Positions 49,562 to 60,780 of a stretch of DNA of 64,000 bases are shown in pieces. This DNA is from Stichopus chloronotus (taxonomy: Eukaryota; Echinodermata; Holothuroidea; Aspidochirotida; Stichopodidae). The stretch covers positions 31,406,962 through 31,470,961 of the forward strand of contig CM037829.1 of NCBI GenBank assembly GCA_021234535.1, read 5' to 3'. The stretch's first letter is position 1, and each line of letters begins with the position of its first letter. Made by a program: the position numbers and the translations under genes. Below the pieces are notes generated by a model. That model was given only the letters and a program-made list of their open reading frames with translations. It searched no databases and had not been told where the DNA came from.

Positions 49562-50055
49562 GGAGGTTCTCAAATTAAAGAGAATAAGTTTTCACAGCAG
49601 GCATTTCAAACCACATGCCAATATGTTGCACAAGATTTTACTATTGAAAACTTTTCTGGTCAAGAAATATATCCAGTTGCATCAAGGTAAAAACAAAAAT
49701 AATAATGAAGAATTTTTATTGTTCTCTGAAATATTAGATTGGGCATATCATAGATTTTACCTTAAACTATTGCAGAAATTACGGTCACATCTTTTTAAAC
49801 TATCATAAATGTTTTTTCTTAAGACAGTCAAGATCATAAAGAAATACAATTACATCCAAGTGGCGCTCCCTGTATCACATCACAAATTTCCCAGAAGGCA
49901 ATGCACTGTTTTGAAACAATATTTCTTAGCAAAATCCTTAATTTCCAAACGGAACTTGCTATTGAGATATTTTTTCTCCATTAAAGATAGAAAAATAGTC
50001 CTAATTTTAATGAAATACCAATTATTTTCTGTGGCCAATCCCTTTAACATTGAGT
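49562..50055. repeat. Dispersed repeat, copy 2
   Basis: Diverged direct copy of 46980-47472. The two copies bracket the last exon and 3' UTR of the ClC-7-like gene. Confidence 0.85.
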
Positions 50056-53000
50056 CCAAAATGAACTTGGCAACCATGGTGACAAGGAGGGTTACTTACC
50101 TGAAACTGTCATAATATTAAAACGGTCATCTGATTATATCAGAAATATATCATACCATTCAAAATATTATATGTCAATGCAAATCTCTAAATTAAAACTG
50201 AGAGGAACAACAAGAAAATTGACAGGAATGAAGTAAGAAGTTAATAATGGACATAAAGTTGGGATTTTTGCTTTTTTTCTACTTTCTGCTGTCTTTTCTT
50301 AGTATGGGAGTTTTCGTAGCACACATTTAAGGAGGGCATTTTGGGCTTCAAGGTTTTATCTTAATTTGAGCAAAATGAACACAACACTTGCACTTCCATC
50401 CATGCCAATCAGGTAGAACTAAATGAAAAACAGTAAAATATAGACCTAATTTCTATGTGAAAGCAAAAAGAAATTGCTTCCTTGGCATTTCAAAATTCTC
50501 ATTCTAAAGAGCTAGAATCAAATTAAATGACATTCACGTATTGCCCGCTACTCTTCAAGCACCTAACCTTTGCAATCTTTGAGAAAATTGAAGGCAAAAT
50601 CTTTGGCAAAATTTCTCATTTCATACTTTGTTTCTTGTCTTGTTTATTCAATGTTTTAAGTATGCAAAGAGTACTCTATGTTGTGAAGTGACTTATTACG
50701 TTGTATTCATTCACAGATTATGTTCATCGAGTGTTAAGTTCAGAACGTGTGTACCGAATGGCATAGCTTGTCTCAAAGTATACATGTTCGGACAGATTTT
50801 TAGATTAAAGAAGACTTTCTTCCACAGAATCATCTGAAATTTGAAGGCTGGAATTATTGTGTATGGACTTCTTGTTTAGTTGGCTGCAAAACTTGTTTTT
50901 TATCCTGCAGTTTACTGCTGTCATCTGCACCAGTTGCATTTTAGTCACAGGTTTGAAAAATCTGTTCATTTATGGAGTGGTCATGTTTTGAAACACATCT
51001 CCCAATATTTGTGCTGTTCCATAATTTTTTATAGCTTGTACAAAATCTTGACCACAGTTTTGAATCCTCTCAGTTGAGAGTTCTGCACTTTCATTGCATT
51101 GTTGCTTTAAGTTTGCTCTTGAAGTTGAACTCTTTTTAAACTTTTTCCCTTCTTTGTTTTTGTTTGATGGACTTATTCCGGCTTTCCAAACAGTATTAGA
51201 CTCATATTGCATATTTTGCAAATGTTTAAAAGCAGCAATTTTGGTGTAATCCAAAAAATGATTTTACACTCAGGCATCCATTAATATCAAATCCTTTAGA
51301 TTGAACACTACACCCCTCTTTTGTTGTTTGGCTCCTACTTTGATGCACTCATTCAGTTTTCCAACTGGGCATTCATGTATTACAAAAATGTATCATGAAC
51401 ATACAGTTGAGCAACACAGTGGAATGTGTACAAGCCAATCATTTATAACACCGTAAAAGATAATTCTTCTGCCTGCACATCAGGCCTCATTTTTTGTATA
51501 TGAAACAGTGGGTGCAACAGATTATTCCGTATTGCATATTCAGATGACGGATTTCACAAAAATTGTGTCCCAAATTCGTTTTACAACTATTTTCAATGTC
51601 TTAACTATCATACAGCTGCAGTAAATGAGGAATTACGTCTGTATATTCTCTGTGAGTGTGCTGGCAAACTGTTGAGTTGCAGAAGATTTTTAAGTGTCAG
51701 CATTGTCTGGGAAATTAACCCCTCCGAATGAAATATGTAATTTGTTAACAATACTCAATTTCTGAACTTTTGAATGTTGCATCAAAGTTGATGAAAGTGT
51801 CAAGTACTTTGTTTTATAGATGGATTCATGTCACTCATTAATATGATAATAAGAGGTTTCATTTATTAATACCACTCGAACCGTTAATGATCTACTCATT
51901 AAGCAGCCTTTATGATTCTTCTCAAGCTTGCACAAAATGTGCTATGTGTGATGAAGTGGTCTGTTTATTGGGTCCTCCCAATTTATTGCTCATCCATTTG
52001 TAAGTATTCATTTTTAGTACTTAATGTTCTCTACGATACAGTTTTTTCTTTTGGTCTCTCTCATCATACAAATACCAGTATTTGCCGAAGCCGTCTTTGG
52101 TATTACTTTAATTGGTAACCACGTATTGTCAAATTTAATGATACTGATGTCATTGTTCATATGATACACCTGTCCCTAACAAAAACTGGCCATTTGTTGA
52201 CTGGCCAATTAATGGTTCTCTTGGTATCATATGGAAGAAAAAAAAAAGCAGGCCATCAGCTTACTGGTATCTTTGATCTTACAAAACAACTCTGTGATAT
52301 CCAGAGCCACATGCCAGTAATACTGGCGATGATTTGTCGAGAATACCTTCCGTCATACGGTATTGCATTTATCACCTCTTAGAGACTTTGGCCATTCAAA
52401 CATTCTTAATGTCTCACTTTTGTCATTGTCTTTGGTCATACACATATGCACTCATAAAATTCTTTATCTTGATAGTTTTGATCATGCAGTTTCAATGTAA
52501 TTATGAATACTCAAATCAAAATGCATGCCCATCTAAATGTTGGTTGGTGATCAGTCAAGGTAGCTTGAAGTGATACCTCTGGTATCTTTAGTACAAATCT
52601 AAGGTCGTCTGCCCCCCCCCCAGACTTTTTATAATGAATAATATCTTGACAGATACATGCATTATGGGAATGCATACATGAAAGGATGTTGGTGCCGGTC
52701 GTGCTTCACGGAAAGTGGCACGGATGCCAAAGTCGGTGCCATCTGATCCACACTTGTCGGTTGAAAAATTTGCTCAATTGATCCCAACTCGAAAAAATTC
52801 AGGTGATCAGTCCCTGGCCTTACTTTCCTAATGCTGTGTAGGAACATCCTGGTGTGAAAAAATGGTAATCGGTAATTGATGGAAAACCTCAGAAGATTTA
52901 TTTATTTATTTATTAACATTTGAAAGGAGGGTAAGACTTGGTTAGCAAAGAATGCTAATCTCCCCCAAGGCCCTCGTGTAAAATGACATGAAAGTACAGA

Positions 53001-53818
53001 GAAAAAAATACAAAAGAGTAAAACGATGAAAACAAGGTAAAATGTACAAGCAAGAGAATGTATAAACACATGGACCAGAATAAAGCAGAAATATAAAACA
53101 AAATAAAGGAGTAAATGAAATGTGAATAGAAAGTTGAAAAATGAAACACAGATTAGTATAAACACAGATAAGAACGTAAATTTTTAAAACAGGATTAAAG
53201 AAATAAACAGTTAACATGTGATAATAAATTAAAATCATTTGATTCACTGAAATCATGAGACTACGTAGTAGATATGTAGCTGTGAAGTTGATTCAGGACC
53301 ATGTGGAGCCACTCTGGCCCGTGGGCAGTATGCCATGCATTGATTGTATAGGCATTAACAGTAATGTTTAAGGGGTCCTAAATATTAACGGACCTCACCA
53401 TTCATGATTCTCTGTTATTTGTCCAAGGTTTAATAATACATTGCAGCCCAGCATGTTGCCATAGTAACAAGTGAATGTGGGCGACTTTGGCAATAATCCT
53501 CTCTTGCATGGGAAGACACATGTATAAATGAGTTTCAGATTGATTCACATTCAATCTATAAACAATGAAAGCTGGTTCTCCACAGATAAATTGTAGAAGG
53601 TAGTTTATTTAGTCTATAGTGATGGGATATTTTTTGTTTCATAATTTTACTGTAAGAATTATGAATTCATATGACACAGTGTCATTGGCATCGTTATCGT
53701 TGCAAGATGCTGTACTGTAATGTGCTAGGGGAAAACCTTCAAAGAATTTTTAGCATTTATATGGGTGGAACGAAGGCGGAGTACCTGCCAATCAGTGAGA
53801 TTTAGAAAAGGAAAAGTA

Positions 53819-54364
53819 TCAAAGGGATGATGAAGGAAATGTTTTGTCCGTAATTCTGTTTTGTAAATACAATAAATAATATCCATACTCTGAAATGTTA
53901 ATGGTTGTGCAAGTTTCAAAATGATAAGTTTTGTTTGATTTGATGACTCCACTCCTTTGATATCTTAAATTCATCTTTTTTCCACGATAGTTCTTGGCTC
54001 TGTGATAGTTAATGTGTCCTACTCTCCTCCTAATTCCCAAGGAGAACTGGGTGAGGACGAACAGTCCAAATTTGGAGAATCGAGAATACCTTAGGAGGGT
54101 GAAGGGCATCGCCTGGAACTGTAAAGGTGTGTTTCCAGCCAAATATCCAAAGAGTGCCTGAAACCTACGTCAAAGATGTTGTAGAAACCAGAGGTTCAAT
54201 GGTGAGATTTGAAAGCCCCCTTTGTAATCAAAGTCATGTTGGCTTGGCATGAAGTTCTTTTCCAACACTGCTAGCAACATGAACTGCAACTCGGCTGGCC
54301 TTGAGACTTCGTTGTTATATGCCACACAGCTCGGTGCCACACTCCTGTTTCTATTTATGGTCAT
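53819..54364 (-). pseudogene. Stop-interrupted reading frame, unrecognised
   Basis: On the minus strand one frame runs from 54364 to 53819 (182 codons) with a single TGA at 54170-54172. The first part has AELQFMLLAVLEKNFMPSQH and FDYKGGFQISPLNLWFLQHL; the second has RYSRFSKFGLFVLTQFSLGI and RRRVGHINYHRAKNYRGKK. Composition looks protein-like and its GC content is higher than the flanks, while the plus strand is closed. It may be a decayed gene or retrocopy. I do not recognise the family, and chance cannot be excluded. Confidence 0.25.
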
Positions 54365-55379
54365 GTTACTGTGATAATTTAACTTATCGGGAAAGTTCTA
54401 CATACATCAAACATGTCATGTATTACCCTTTTATTGACAAGATGAAAAGATGTCATGTTTAAAATTTCAGTCAATCTAGCATGTCTTTTTATTTATTTCT
54501 TAATTTAAGTAAAGATCCAATTCTTTTTCACAAGAGACTGGATGAAGTAAATTAGGAGACAGTTTTGTCAATCTTTATTTGTCCAGAGGTATATATTGTT
54601 GAATGTACTGAAGTGGGTCTTAACGCAAGACAGTATTATGTTGAAGCACTGGCTATTCAATAAATCTTCTATCGGCGATGTTCGATAGTAAAAATTGCCT
54701 TGCGAAATTTGTGTGTAGGTGTTTTTACATTCAGTTTTAGATCTTCATAAATAAAAATGTAGTATCTCACCGCAGTGAGATTGCAGTATGTTGGTATGGA
54801 GGAGTAATTTGTCATAGCAACTCAGTGATCACCTTAGCTGTAATTGATTATCACAAGGAATAATTGATTCTCACAACATAGTCATTTGGCAAGAAGGAAT
54901 GAGTGTAATCCATTGTAGTGAAATGTCATCGAAATTCTAATAGTTGCAAACACCACAAATTAGAGAGAGATGTGTATGTTTGATGATTCTAATCGTATCA
55001 GTTTATACCAAGGGGCTGTCGCAATGTCATTGCTCCATGACTTTTGTGTCATTAAATTTTATTACATCTACCGTAAAGTGGTCCCTACTGACTTGAAGTT
55101 ATGTACTTGCGATAAGGCACAGGCTTTAGAATCATGCATTTTCTAAATGCTAAAAATTTCCAGCTATGCAGGGATATGGTGTCCTACGTATAAAACATAC
55201 AACCCTGGAGTACCGAGGACATGCTCATATAGTTTCTTTAGCTCATACCATCATGCTGGTGTGAGCTCATGCAATCATGCGGCGTCACTCCATCCTTCTA
55301 CCTATCTGTCCACAATTGTTCCAAATGCTTCTCCTCCTACATGCTTTCATGGATTTGAAACTTACACACAATGTACCTT

Positions 55380-56020
55380 GGGGTGGTGGGCCAAATGGGG
55401 TATTCAGGAATTTTGGGCCCAAGGTCCCATGTGGACCCTTTGGTCCATTTTACGAAATTCTGCAAAATGCAATTCTCCTTCTACAGCTTCTCTTGTGCAA
55501 TGGAGATGGTTCATCATAATGATACTCCGTTAGTGGTGCCTTCAGGGTGCACAGGGATTTTGAGTCCAAGGTCTTATGTGGACCCTTTGGCCCATTTTAT
55601 GAAATTCTGCAAAATGCTTCTCCTTCTGCAGATTCTTTTGCACCATGTTGATGGTTTGTTATAATGATACTCCAATAGTGGTACCTTCAGGGTGTTCAGA
55701 AGTTTTGGGTCCAAGGTCCCATGTGGGCCCTTTGGCCCATTTTATGAAATTCTGCAAAATGCTCCTACAGATTCTCTTGTACAATGTTGATTGATGGTTT
55801 GTCATAATGATACTACTTTAGCGATGCCCTCAGGGTGTTCAGGATTTTTGTGTGCAAGGTCCCATGTGGGCTTTGCCAAAGGCATGAGCCTTTGGCTCAT
55901 TTTATGAAATTCTGCAAAATGCTTCTCCTTCTACAGATTCTCTAGTACAATTTTGATGTTTGTCGTAATGATACTCTGTCAGTGGTACCTTAACACGGTT
56001 TTCAGGGATTTGGGGTGTTC
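55380..56020. repeat. Four tandem copies of a roughly 150-bp dispersed repeat
   Basis: GGnCCATTTTATGAAATTCT and TTCTGCAAAATGC recur at about 55442, 55589, 55734 and 55894, spaced 147, 145 and 160 bp. Each unit continues TCTCCTTCTACAGATTCT, TTGTCATAATGATACTCC, AGTGGTnCCTTCAGGGTG and TTTTGGGTCCAAGGTC. It is the same family as the hairpin at 37.1 kb. Confidence 0.92.
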
Positions 56021-57129
56021 ACATAACCCTACCGACACTTGGTTGAAGGTATGAGCTTTTGTACCATTGCTGCTCTAGTTTTTTTGTACCACATGACCAA
56101 TACTATGGATGGCAGGAATGGATCAGCAATTTGCCCCCTCAATAGAGACATGATTTGTCAACATTGATAGTATGTACTCAGAAGTAGGAATATCAGAGAA
56201 GCAGATGCAATTCCCCGTTCTTGCGTTGAAAAAGAGTGAAGGAGTCAGGGAGTGTAGTGGTAATTCCCTGGAAAGATCAACAGCACAGGAGATGCTCGTT
56301 AATTTTGGCATCATCAACAGTAACGCTCATCTTAGGATGCCAGTTTAATACCATTCCATTGCACAGTATAGTTCAAGATATCCGTAGGCAATCAGCATGT
56401 CCCTTTTATAGTTTACCTTTCATGTGTTTTCCTGCAATATATTTTTATGGTGAACATGCACGTCAAAAGACTTTTCCAAACAAACAGGCAGCCGTCTGGA
56501 TTATCCAGTGTGTGGCATGTTGACACCTTTCAAGGAGGCACAGAATCTAGCCCGAACCAATCAGAATCCACTCTGTAGACATGAAGTAGTACAATTTGGC
56601 TAGTAACAGTGTCCTTGAACAGCTTTCCACTCAATGGTTATCAGGTATAGATTCATATAGAGCATGGTCTAAATTTGGCTATTGGTTTCCTCAAACAGTG
56701 GCTGGCGGAATGGGGTGCCCCAGCAACAGTTGAGAGGGTCGATGCCAGAGTAAAAGGTCACCTGTGGACCGAGTTTATTTCCAGCAATTTAGGGGGCATT
56801 TTCATTCCAAAATTTTCCGGTACACTTCATGCCATGGTTCAGATAGTCTTCCACAATTTTAGCAAGTATGTAAGAGATGATGATGGGTGCCACTTGATTC
56901 TCATCCTCCCAGGAAATTTAAAGATGCACCCTCACCATCACTGTCTTCAGACTGACAGTTGTCACGGTAACATTGGCTTTCAATGTGAGTTGATTTTTGC
57001 AAGCGTGAGAAGTTGTGCAAGTGTATCATAACAAGCAAAGTCAGATATAATCATCACGATTCCATAATTTTACTGGTCTTTTTTTTTTTGCCTGTCAAGT
57101 CTGATGTGGCTTTTGTAATGATGGCTTCT
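56021..57129. other. Unassigned DNA with a possible exon
   Basis: A 58-residue frame on the plus strand, 56172-56348 (starts MYSEVGISEKQMQF, includes SLERSTAQEMLVNFG), looks protein-like and contains possible TACTCAG acceptor and GTAACG donor sites. The minus strand is open here too. Not assignable. Confidence 0.25.
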
Positions 57130-57520
57130 CCTCTTTTAAATTACCTGAAAGATATCTTAAATTCATTTACAGATATCTTTAAATTTTTTCAAAGATAGTT
57201 ACCAATTTACATTGAATTCATGATATCGGTAAGTTGCTTAAAGATATCTTGAAATAAATCAATCTACAATTCATTTAAAGATATTCCTAATTCAAATTAA
57301 AGATATCTTATATGGGAGTTAGAGGTATCTTTAACTCAAATTAGACCTTTCATTTCTATTCAAGACATCTGCTTTAATTCTTATTCAAGATATATTTAAT
57401 TCAAATTAGAGATACTGTCACTTCTATTTCAAGATATCTTTATTCCTCCTCAAAAGATCTTTCAATCATTTAAAGATATCTACCTTGAATTCATTTAAAG
57501 ATATCTTCAGTTGATTAAGA
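57130..57520. repeat. Degenerate array of AAAGATATCTT motifs
   Basis: At least twelve occurrences of AGATATCTT or a close variant, separated by AATTCATTT- or AATTCAAATTA-like spacers. The motif is palindromic, so the array has no preferred strand. Confidence 0.8.
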
Positions 57521-60420
57521 GATTTAAACATCTCCAAATAAGTTAAGCAATAGCAGACACAGAAGGGCAAATTAATTTGGTCTACACACACAAGAAAACA
57601 TGCACATAGATTATCAGCTAGACCTACATTGTTTTCAAGAACTGGAAATTGAGACAATATGTGTTACCAGTCAGGACACTCACTTTTCCTTTCAAAAACG
57701 GGACAATCCCGATTAATCAGATTGTTCAGATGGTTCACCCTACAAGCAAGGCATCACTAATACACTCACACACCGTCATGATTACATTGGCCAGTTATGA
57801 TTTTAATCAAAACCATAAGAGAGAATGACACGATGGTGTCTTGGGCGAGGGTTGGTAAAGTGGGATACGGAAACAACACGATGGTAGAGCTAAGATAGTC
57901 CATGGACCTTGCCAAAATGCATGATTTTTTTTACCTTTCCAAAGTGTGAGAGGGGGGGGGGGGGGGAGATGAAGAGGTGAAAAAATAAAAATAATCTCAA
58001 AGTCAAAGGAAAGAGTTGATAGTATTTATATCATGGTAAATGATTCAAATCATGATCATGCCAGAGAAATCAAGAGAATTAAAACCACGAGTTACTGTAG
58101 ATATATTTTTAATTAACATGTACCTTAGGTATGTATGAGATTAAAGAAAAAATATATTGGTCGTGATCGGAGCCTCGTAAGAAACTGGTGCTGGAGTACA
58201 CCATTAACTTACAGAACATATACATGGAAGCACACTGAAGTTTTTTTTTTTTTAACTCTTTACCTTCCTGCGACGTCTAATTGTCTAGTTTTACAAGCAG
58301 GGAAGGTCACAGAAAGTGATGGGGATTGACAAGGGACATGCCCCCCCCCTCTATATACAACTACAGTAGTACACTCACAGTCAGTCAACTGTGGATTTTC
58401 TTTTCAGGGATAAGATGTAATGTTTGTTACAATGACATTACTGCCAAATGTCATACAATGCCCAGGAACCCTGATCACATAGCCGGGACATCTCAAATGA
58501 TCAGAAGATGCTGGAGAAAAGATGTCATCTGAAGAATAATGCACATTCTATTGCCAATAAAAACAGCTGACAAGTTAATGTGCAAAAATAAAAAAGCCCG
58601 AGGAACTTTGATGCTGTTGTCTTCTGGTAACAATGCTGAAACAATGGAAAATTAAATCTTCAAACTTTTGCAAATGCAAGATTTTAATTTCTCCTGAATA
58701 GCTTGATGCATGTAATAAGCTACCATTAGGAGAGACAGGAATATTGTTTATGAATGTTATGATTAGCCAACTGAAATATAATATGGAGGTCTAAGACAAA
58801 TAAATAATCACTAATTGGATATTCAATGAAAGGATGCACGTCGTATATATTAGAAAGAAGATGGCAACCTTCTCTGTTTAAACTCTGGTTGTACGAGATG
58901 AGCTGAAATAGCATATTCCACCAAGAAAGTATTGAAGGTTTCAAAACTTAATACAAATCTCACTGGGAGAACAAGGACTAAGCACAAACAGGACAAGTGT
59001 ACACCATGATCCAAGCACTTAGGAGACATCAAAAACAAAAAATAACAAAAGGAAAAAAAAAGATAAAATATGATCTGTTGAAGTTAATAACTTAAGGTCT
59101 GCAGTTTAGCACCAAATAAACAGACCTTTTAGTCATTATGTCCACAATCGAATCAAATATAAGATAATACCAATTGATCTAAGTAACTTCCCTTTCAATA
59201 ATGCAATGCACCTATGCAGAAAATATACTGCATACATGCTATAATATGCTGTTGCTATTGCTTGCAAATCAAACCATGTAAACATATTCATTTGAAAGGC
59301 TTGCTGTACATCAGGTGATCATTATTACACTGTTACGGTACAAATTTTTCATATTTTACTTTTTAAAGATCATAGATCATATAACAACCACAGATTACAC
59401 TTCTAGATGCATGACTTTAAGGCGCAAAGTAGGCGAGAAAAAAAAGGAATATACATCAGACCAATTGCAAGCTTATGAAATCCAACATAAAAATAAATTA
59501 AGGATTAAATACAGCTATTTACAGTAGTGACACTAATGCTGGTCTTACTATCTTTTCGGTTAAACCATTACAGGTGCAAATGCATGCATATATGTAAGCA
59601 ACATTCAGTCGGTCTGACTTGGTGACTTAAAATCATTGTTTACGTATTTCATGCTGATTCATACACAATCTTGTCAACTGTGACAAGTCTTAACCACAAT
59701 GCTATTCATCTTGTTGATACAGTAATATTGTGTGAACATACCTTGTTTGTTTGTTTGTTGATATCATCAATTGCTCTTTACTGATTACAAAATGCATGAA
59801 AAATAACATGGGACAGCTGCCTGGCTTCATTTTATCAACCCCCAAAACAAGGCAAAATTGGACCAAAATAGATGTGAAGATCTCTTAAATATGATGAAGT
59901 GGAATTTGCTCAGTAGCTACTAGATTCCATCTACATGTGATAGCAGAAAGGAACCGAGATCAAACACACAGCAATGGATGCGAAGGAGGACGATGAAATG
60001 GTGCACTATGTGCTCAGACTGGCTATCCCTCGTTAGGTGAAGGCCTTTGAAATACATTGATGTTCTTCCGTATCAGATGATCAACAAAGTAACCAAAGCT
60101 GTCGGCCTATCATCCCTATCTTTAACAAGCAGGAATTCAATGCAATGCTTGAACTAATGACTCAGAGCTTCTGTACACACAACTGTGTGGAGATCCATGC
60201 CCACACTGATCTAAACTTGCTAGTTGATTGTGGATCACTGTAATGGTTTGACCGATGAGTGACATGATTTAATCTTTAACCAGAGAGTTGGTCAGGTCGT
60301 GATTCCTTGCTAATACTCATGAGGATAGCTTGCATACAAAATTTCCAACATAGTGCATTGCTGAGATGACAGTGTTGCAAAGTCCCTTTGACATTTCAAT
60401 CAGCTTCATTTACAAAAAAG
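57521..60420. other. AT-rich DNA, possible terminal exon at 58405-58532
   Basis: After the acceptor GATTTTCTTTTCAG, which ends at 58407, an open frame reads IRCNVCYNDITAKCHTMPRN and ends CWRKDVI at a TGA (58530-58532), with AATAAA at 58556-58561. This could be the last exon of an unrecognised plus-strand gene, but no upstream exon joins it. There is a G-run at 57952-57967. Nothing else seen. Confidence 0.25.
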
Positions 60421-60780
60421 AAAAGAAAAAAGGGACCAATCTCTTAACAAAGGATTACCTGCATAGCAAGTTTGAAGTTTGAGCAACATTTTGTTATTGA
60501 AATATTGTGCTTACGAGATTTTCAATTTTTGACATCTGCTGACCTCAACTGACCTTTGACCTCCACTCTTCATAGGTTTTCAGATTTTAACCTCTCATGA
60601 CCTCAAATGTCCTTTGACCTCCTTGAGAAAGATCTCGGATCATATAATTACAATGGACCTTACCTAAACACCAACTTTTGAAGTTAAAACAACTATCCCT
60701 TGTTGAGATGTTGTGTTAGAGTCACATACACCATGCAAGCATACATACACACACAGTCCATCACCTAGCCCTTGCTAAAG
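60420..60780 (-). repeat. DR1-type repeat in inverted orientation
   Basis: TGACCTTTGACCT at 60550-60562 is the reverse complement of AGGTCAAAGGTCA; TGTCCTTTGACCT follows at about 60608. Read on the minus strand, a TG-rich head (60735-60752) comes first, then the units, in the same order as at 33.0 and 34.6 kb. Confidence 0.8.

Larger units (their letters stand above)
47981..55379. other. Downstream DNA, no firmly identified gene
   Basis: AT-rich. It holds repeat copy 2 (49562-50055), a C-run at 52610-52621, and low-complexity stretches at 52900-53220. Short coding-like frames occur at minus 50970-51254, plus 52682-52831 and minus 53819-54364, none assignable. Confidence 0.4.

Noticed and set aside
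55147..55664. Frames of 97-128 residues
   Set aside because: They lie in the tandem 150-bp repeat and show no protein family features.
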